From: Firmicutes bacterium CAG:552 | GTDB lineage: Bacteria > Bacillota > Clostridia > Christensenellales > Pumilibacteraceae | Length of the DNA: 63,454 nt | Reading direction: 5' to 3' | Assembly: GCA_000435495.1 (NCBI GenBank) | Contig: FR884033.1 | Span: forward strand, 53,736-117,189 | Notes under the pieces: generated by a model | The model's database searches: none | Told to the model about the DNA's origin: nothing | The model's input: only the letters and a program-made list of their open reading frames with translations | Made by a program: the position numbers and the translations under genes | Shown: positions 60,409 to 63,454 of the stretch, in pieces | Numbering within the stretch: the first letter of the stretch is position 1 | How the letters are laid out: the number at the start of each line of letters is the position of its first letter

Positions 60409-60486
60409 AAAAATCTTTTTGCAAGTATATGCGTAAAAACGCCGCATTGCCAATATTGAATTCAATCTTGTCGGTATCTCGTACCG
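60400..60486 (-). promoter_or_regulatory. pyr leader: antiterminator and putative PyrR-binding hairpin
   Basis: The leader segment ACCGACAAGA (60475-60466) is an exact complement of TCTTGTCGGT (60409-60400), the 5' arm of the terminator; between them GCAATGCG/CGCAT-TTGC forms an inner stem. This is an antiterminator. Upstream, CGGTA-CGAGA-TACCG (60486-60472) is a short hairpin that would occupy part of the antiterminator arm; its GAGA loop recalls PyrR-binding loops. PyrR-UMP binding would thus promote termination. Confidence 0.75.
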
Positions 60487-60505
60487 TCTTAAAAATTGCA
60501 AGTTT

Positions 60506-60534
60506 ATTATACATCTAAAGATATTGTATGTCAA
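60506..60534 (-). promoter_or_regulatory. SigA-type promoter of the pyr operon
   Basis: TTGACA (60534-60529), 17 bases, TATAAT (60511-60506): perfect hexamers, leader about 130 bases. Confidence 0.92.
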
Positions 60535-60547
60535 GCAAATAAAGGGC

Positions 60548-60584
60548 AAAAAACACGGTTAACAAAATTTTGTCAACCGTGTTT
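60548..60584 (-). terminator. Intrinsic terminator of the aminotransferase gene
   Basis: AACACGGTT (60552-60560) pairs with AACCGTGTT (60575-60583), AAAATTTT inside, then T6 on the minus transcript. Confidence 0.88.
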
Positions 60585-60609
60585 AGTTTAAAAACGATTA
60601 GTTTAAATT

Positions 60610-61794
60610 TTATTTTCCGTATGACTTAGCCAATGCTTCGAATGCGGGCAAAGCCTTTTGAATTTGCTCGGGACGTACGCAGTACGAAATACGTACGAAT
60701 CCCTTGCAACCGAACGAATCGGCAGGCACCAAAAGCAATTCGAACTGCTTTGCTTTTTCGCAGAACGCTATCGAATCGGGTTCGAGCGCTTCGATAAACA
60801 AGTAGAATGCTCCGTCCGGTTTTATGCAACGGTAACCATATTTTGTAAGAGCCTCGCACAGCATATCTCTGTTCTTTCGATATATTTCTATATCTGCCGT
60901 TTTATCTACGCATCTTGCTACAAGTTGTTGAAAAAGACTGGGCGCACAAACAAAGCCGAGCGATCTACCAGCCCCGCATATAGCCGCATAAAGGTCGCCT
61001 TCGTTTTCGGCGTCAGGACATACGGCTATGTAGCCTATTCGCTCGCCGGGGAGCGATAACGACTTCGAATACGAATAACAAACCAAAGTATTGCGATAAT
61101 AATTCATTACATAAGGCACTTTTGCTCCGTATACCAGTTCTCTATACGGTTCGTCTGCTATGATGAATATAGGTCTACCGTATTCTTTGCTCTTTTTCGT
61201 AAGAATATCTGCTATTTTCTTTATAGTGTCTTCGCTATAAACTACTCCGCTCGGATTATTGGGTGAGTTGATTATTACAGCCTTGGTATGCTTGCCGATT
61301 GATTTTTCGAGCATGTCAAGGTCGGGTTGAAAATTTTGTTTCTCGGACTCTACGACCACAAGTTTTGCGCCTGCATTGGCAACGAATACTCTGTACTCAG
61401 GGAAAAACGGCGAGATTGCGATAAACTCATCTTCTTCTTCGTATAAAGCTTTTATGGAAATAGTAAGGGACGCTGCAGCTCCGCAAGTCATGTAAATATG
61501 ACCTGCAGAAACGCAAGTGCCGTGCGTTTTGTTGATATGCTCGGCGATTGTCTCTCTTACATTAAGATCTCCCGCAGCACTTGTGTATCCGTGCAAGACA
61601 AGCGGATCTCCGTTTTTCAGAAGATCGATAAGTTCGTCGTTTACGCATTGCGGAGCCGGTACGCTGGGATTACCGATTGAAAAATCAAAAACGTTATCCT
61701 TGCCGATAACTGCGGCTCTGCGTTTTCCGTACTCAAAAAGCTCTCTTATAGCGGAAGGCTTTTTACCCAATTCCATCATGTCTTTATTTAACAT
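60610..61794 (-). CDS. Class I/II PLP-dependent aminotransferase
   Basis: A 394-residue fold-type I aminotransferase of the aspartate aminotransferase family: FSIGNPSVPAP near 35, the PLP contacts NSPNNPSGVVYSE near 177, DEPYRELVY near 211, PLP-lysine segment YSYSKSLSLPGERIGY near 240 and RISYC near 370. The amino-acid substrate cannot be read from sequence. I start at 61794, with AAGGAG 8 bases upstream; the frame extends 40 codons into the leader without support. It is a single-gene transcript with promoter and terminator. Confidence 0.88.
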   Translation of the reverse strand: MLNKDMMELGKKPSAIRELFEYGKRRAAVIGKDNVFDFSIGNPSVPAPQCVNDELIDLLKNGDPLVLHGYTSAAGDLNVRETIAEHINKTHGTCVSAGHIYMTCGAAASLTISIKALYEEEDEFIAISPFFPEYRVFVANAGAKLVVVESEKQNFQPDLDMLEKSIGKHTKAVIINSPNNPSGVVYSEDTIKKIADILTKKSKEYGRPIFIIADEPYRELVYGAKVPYVMNYYRNTLVCYSYSKSLSLPGERIGYIAVCPDAENEGDLYAAICGAGRSLGFVCAPSLFQQLVARCVDKTADIEIYRKNRDMLCEALTKYGYRCIKPDGAFYLFIEALEPDSIAFCEKAKQFELLLVPADSFGCKGFVRISYCVRPEQIQKALPAFEALAKSYGK

Positions 61795-61881
61795 ATCTGC
61801 ACTCCTTGTTCGTACCGATGTACGCAAATATTTGTTTTTTATGTACGAGAACGTCCGAGACTTTGCTCCGACGACAATACA

Positions 61882-61910
61882 AGTATAGCACCGACAAACA
61901 AAACTGTCAA
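61882..61910 (-). promoter_or_regulatory. SigA-type promoter of the aminotransferase gene
   Basis: TTGACA (61910-61905), 17 bases, TATACT (61887-61882), giving a leader of about 80 bases in which I see no known riboswitch. Confidence 0.88.
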
Positions 61911-61952
61911 ACAAAAAACTTGTTTTTTGCTCGCTTATCGGTGTAGCGATTG

Positions 61953-63140
61953 TTATTTGTTTCCGTTTTGTCTCATCCTTTTAGCCGCTTCTTCTCTTTC
62001 TTTGCATATTTCTGCCCACGGCCTCACTTTTTTCGCAGCCTCGCTAAGCTCTCTCAGCATCAAAGGTATATCTATATTTTGAGGACATATCGTTTTGCAA
62101 GCTCCGCACGAAAGACACGCCGACGGTTTTTTATCGTCAGGCAATGGATCCAGACGCATTGTTGCGTTTACGGACGGCGAAAAGCGCATTTCGTTGGCGA
62201 TATCAAGAAGATATGGGATATTTAATCCCATCGGGCATCCGTCACAACAATATCTGCATCCCGTACAAGGAATGTTATTATGTAGCCTTTGCGACACTTT
62301 GTCCAACATGTCCTGCTCGCCGTCGCTTATCTTTTCAAAGCTCTCGATAGTCTTTATGTTGTCGCTCATCTGCGACATGTCCGACATGCCCGACAAAACG
62401 ACTTTTACGTTATCGAAAGACGCAGCCCATCTGAGCGCCCACGAAACAATCGAATCGTCAGGTCTCGCTTTCTTGAGCATTGCCGAACTTTCTTCGTCGA
62501 GATTCGCCAGTCTTCCGCCTCGAACCGGCTCCATTACTATAACAGGTATATTTCTTTCGGTAAGAAGCTCATATCTCTTCTTTGCGTCTTGCAAGGTATA
62601 ATCGAGGTAATTGAACTGAATCTGGCAAAACTCCATGCATTTGCCGTATTCGTCCAAAAAACTTTTAAGTAAATCGTATCCGCCGTGACTGGAAAAACCG
62701 AGATGTCTGATCTTACCTTCTTTGCGAAGCTTAACGAATTCGTTAATTATATTCCACTTCTTGTCTCGGTACACGTCTATCGAGTTTTCGTTTACGTTAT
62801 GCAAAAGATAATAATCGAAGTATTCCGTACGGCACTTAGAAAGCTGCTCTTCGAATATTTCCCGAGCGTCATACGACGAACTTAACTGATGCCCCGGAAA
62901 TTTTGTAGCGAGACAATAACTTTCTCGAGGATACTTTGATAAAAATTCGCCAGCCAAGAGTTCTGACACGCCTCCGTGATAAGGATAAGCCGTATCGAAG
63001 TAGTTTACTCCGTGCGTTACGGCATAATCTATCATTGCTTCCGTCTGTTCTCTGTCAACTTCGCCGTCCTTCATCGGCAAACGCATCATACCGAAACCCA
63101 ATGCCGAAACTTCTCTGTCCAAAAATCTTTTGTACAACAT
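61953..63140 (-). CDS. Aldo/keto reductase with C-terminal ferredoxin-like domain
   Basis: A 395-residue protein. Residues 1-285 are an AKR barrel with the catalytic tetrad visible (FDTAYPYHGG, ATKF, YLLHNV). The C-terminal 100 residues carry two [4Fe-4S]-type motifs, CTGCRYCCDGCP near 288 and CLSCGACKTICP near 342. This fusion is widespread in anaerobes; electrons may come from ferredoxin instead of NADPH, but substrates are unknown. I start at 63140 (MLYKRFLDREVSALGFG), with AAAGGAG upstream. Confidence 0.88.
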   Translation of the reverse strand: MLYKRFLDREVSALGFGMMRLPMKDGEVDREQTEAMIDYAVTHGVNYFDTAYPYHGGVSELLAGEFLSKYPRESYCLATKFPGHQLSSSYDAREIFEEQLSKCRTEYFDYYLLHNVNENSIDVYRDKKWNIINEFVKLRKEGKIRHLGFSSHGGYDLLKSFLDEYGKCMEFCQIQFNYLDYTLQDAKKRYELLTERNIPVIVMEPVRGGRLANLDEESSAMLKKARPDDSIVSWALRWAASFDNVKVVLSGMSDMSQMSDNIKTIESFEKISDGEQDMLDKVSQRLHNNIPCTGCRYCCDGCPMGLNIPYLLDIANEMRFSPSVNATMRLDPLPDDKKPSACLSCGACKTICPQNIDIPLMLRELSEAAKKVRPWAEICKEREEAAKRMRQNGNK

Positions 63141-63170
63141 ATAGCCTTTCTCCTTTCTTATCTTAAACAT

Positions 63171-63199
63171 ATCATAACACACACCGTCGAATATATCAA
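63171..63199 (-). promoter_or_regulatory. Promoter of the aldo/keto reductase gene
   Basis: TTGATA (63199-63194), 17 bases, TATGAT (63176-63171), 30 bases before the start codon. Confidence 0.78.
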
Positions 63200-63217
63200 G
63201 CAAAAGTCTTGCGCTTT

Positions 63218-63454
63218 TTACTTTCGCTCGTGACATATTTCGCATAAAAATTGCGTAACTTCTCTTGCGTATCTAATCGGATCCGAATAAAAACTCACGG
63301 CATGTCCTGCGTCAAAAACGGCTACCGAACAATGAGCCGCCCTACACGCTATTTTATCTTTTTCGGACGGGGAAACCACCGAATCGTTTTTACCAGAAAT
63401 AAGCAAAACAGGCGTATCGCTTGCGGCTACGGCTGCAGCCGAACTTGCCTTTTT
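63218..63454 (-). CDS. Alpha/beta hydrolase, C-terminal part (5' end outside the window)
   Basis: The last 78 codons of a gene entering from the right edge. PVLLISGKNDSVVSP and VFDAGHAVSFYSDP carry the catalytic-acid Asp and His positions of serine aminopeptidase/lysophospholipase-like alpha/beta hydrolases. The nucleophile region lies beyond the window, so substrate and exact family are unknown. Confidence 0.7.
   Translation of the reverse strand, partial: KKASSAAAVAASDTPVLLISGKNDSVVSPSEKDKIACRAAHCSVAVFDAGHAVSFYSDPIRYAREVTQFLCEICHERK

Overview
The window looks like a chromosomal segment from a low-to-moderate GC, anaerobic, endospore-forming member of the Clostridia. Genes for the mother-cell and forespore sigma factors (sigE, sigG), the SigE-processing protease spoIIGA, the coat-base ATPase spoIVA and yqfC/yqfD point to sporulation. 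A trimeric [FeFe] hydrogenase, feoAB and several ferredoxin-type proteins point to anaerobic life. MurE carries the DNPR motif of meso-diaminopimelate ligases, so a DAP-type peptidoglycan is expected. Almost all genes lie on the minus strand; only sigG, serC, serA and thiT are on plus. No phage, transposon, CRISPR array or secretion island was seen. The content is core chromosome with one surface-protein patch and one decayed transporter gene.

Layout, low to high coordinate (most transcripts run right to left). 1-4.2 kb: yqfC-yqfD-phoH-pgpH-ybeY-era, headed by a sequence that fits a SigE promoter. 4.3-8.7 kb: a small membrane protein, then pepP-yggS-sepF-lspA-rluD from one strong promoter. 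8.8-9.7 kb: a flavodoxin/ferredoxin fusion (EFR1 type). 9.8-10.8 kb: nine tRNA genes with promoter and terminator. 10.9-12.4 kb: rdgB and a broken GltS-like transporter. 12.6-16.2 kb: spoIVA, plsY, der. 16.3-21.6 kb: a polytopic membrane protein, a divergent cyclophilin, a pseudouridine synthase, feoB, feoA and nrdR. 21.6-29 kb: ylmC, sigG (inverted), sigE, spoIIGA, ftsZ, ftsA, ftsQ, murA.

29.3-36.4 kb is an interruption in the division/cell-wall (dcw) cluster: serC-serA, a BspA-type leucine-rich-repeat lipoprotein, an unrecognised secreted protein, and thiT behind a TPP riboswitch. 36.2-44.9 kb resumes the dcw cluster: ftsW, murD, mraY, murE, a PASTA penicillin-binding protein, ftsL, rsmH and mraZ, with a MraZ-box promoter. 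murF, murG, murC and murB are not in the window. 45.4-49.6 kb: hydC-hydB-hydA. 50.3-60.5 kb: a complete UMP operon, pyrR-pyrC-carA-carB-pyrK-pyrD-pyrF-pyrE-pyrB, behind a well-formed attenuator. 60.6-63.4 kb: an aminotransferase, a ferredoxin-tailed aldo/keto reductase and the end of an alpha/beta hydrolase.

The most interesting points are: an aspartate carbamoyltransferase carrying only the zinc module of PyrI at its C-terminus; a PgpH-type phosphodiesterase without its large extracellular domain; a membrane-anchored cyclophilin that lacks the usual catalytic arginine; a near-leaderless ftsQ whose promoter lies in the murA terminator; a promoter framed by a 12-bp inverted repeat in front of der; an inverted repeat at the hydrogenase start site; a possible non-AUG start for the division transpeptidase; and sigG inverted against sigE. 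I did not find a convincing wholly new multi-gene system. Start sites were chosen by ribosome-binding sites and family N-termini. Functional names rest on motif recognition, not database searches.
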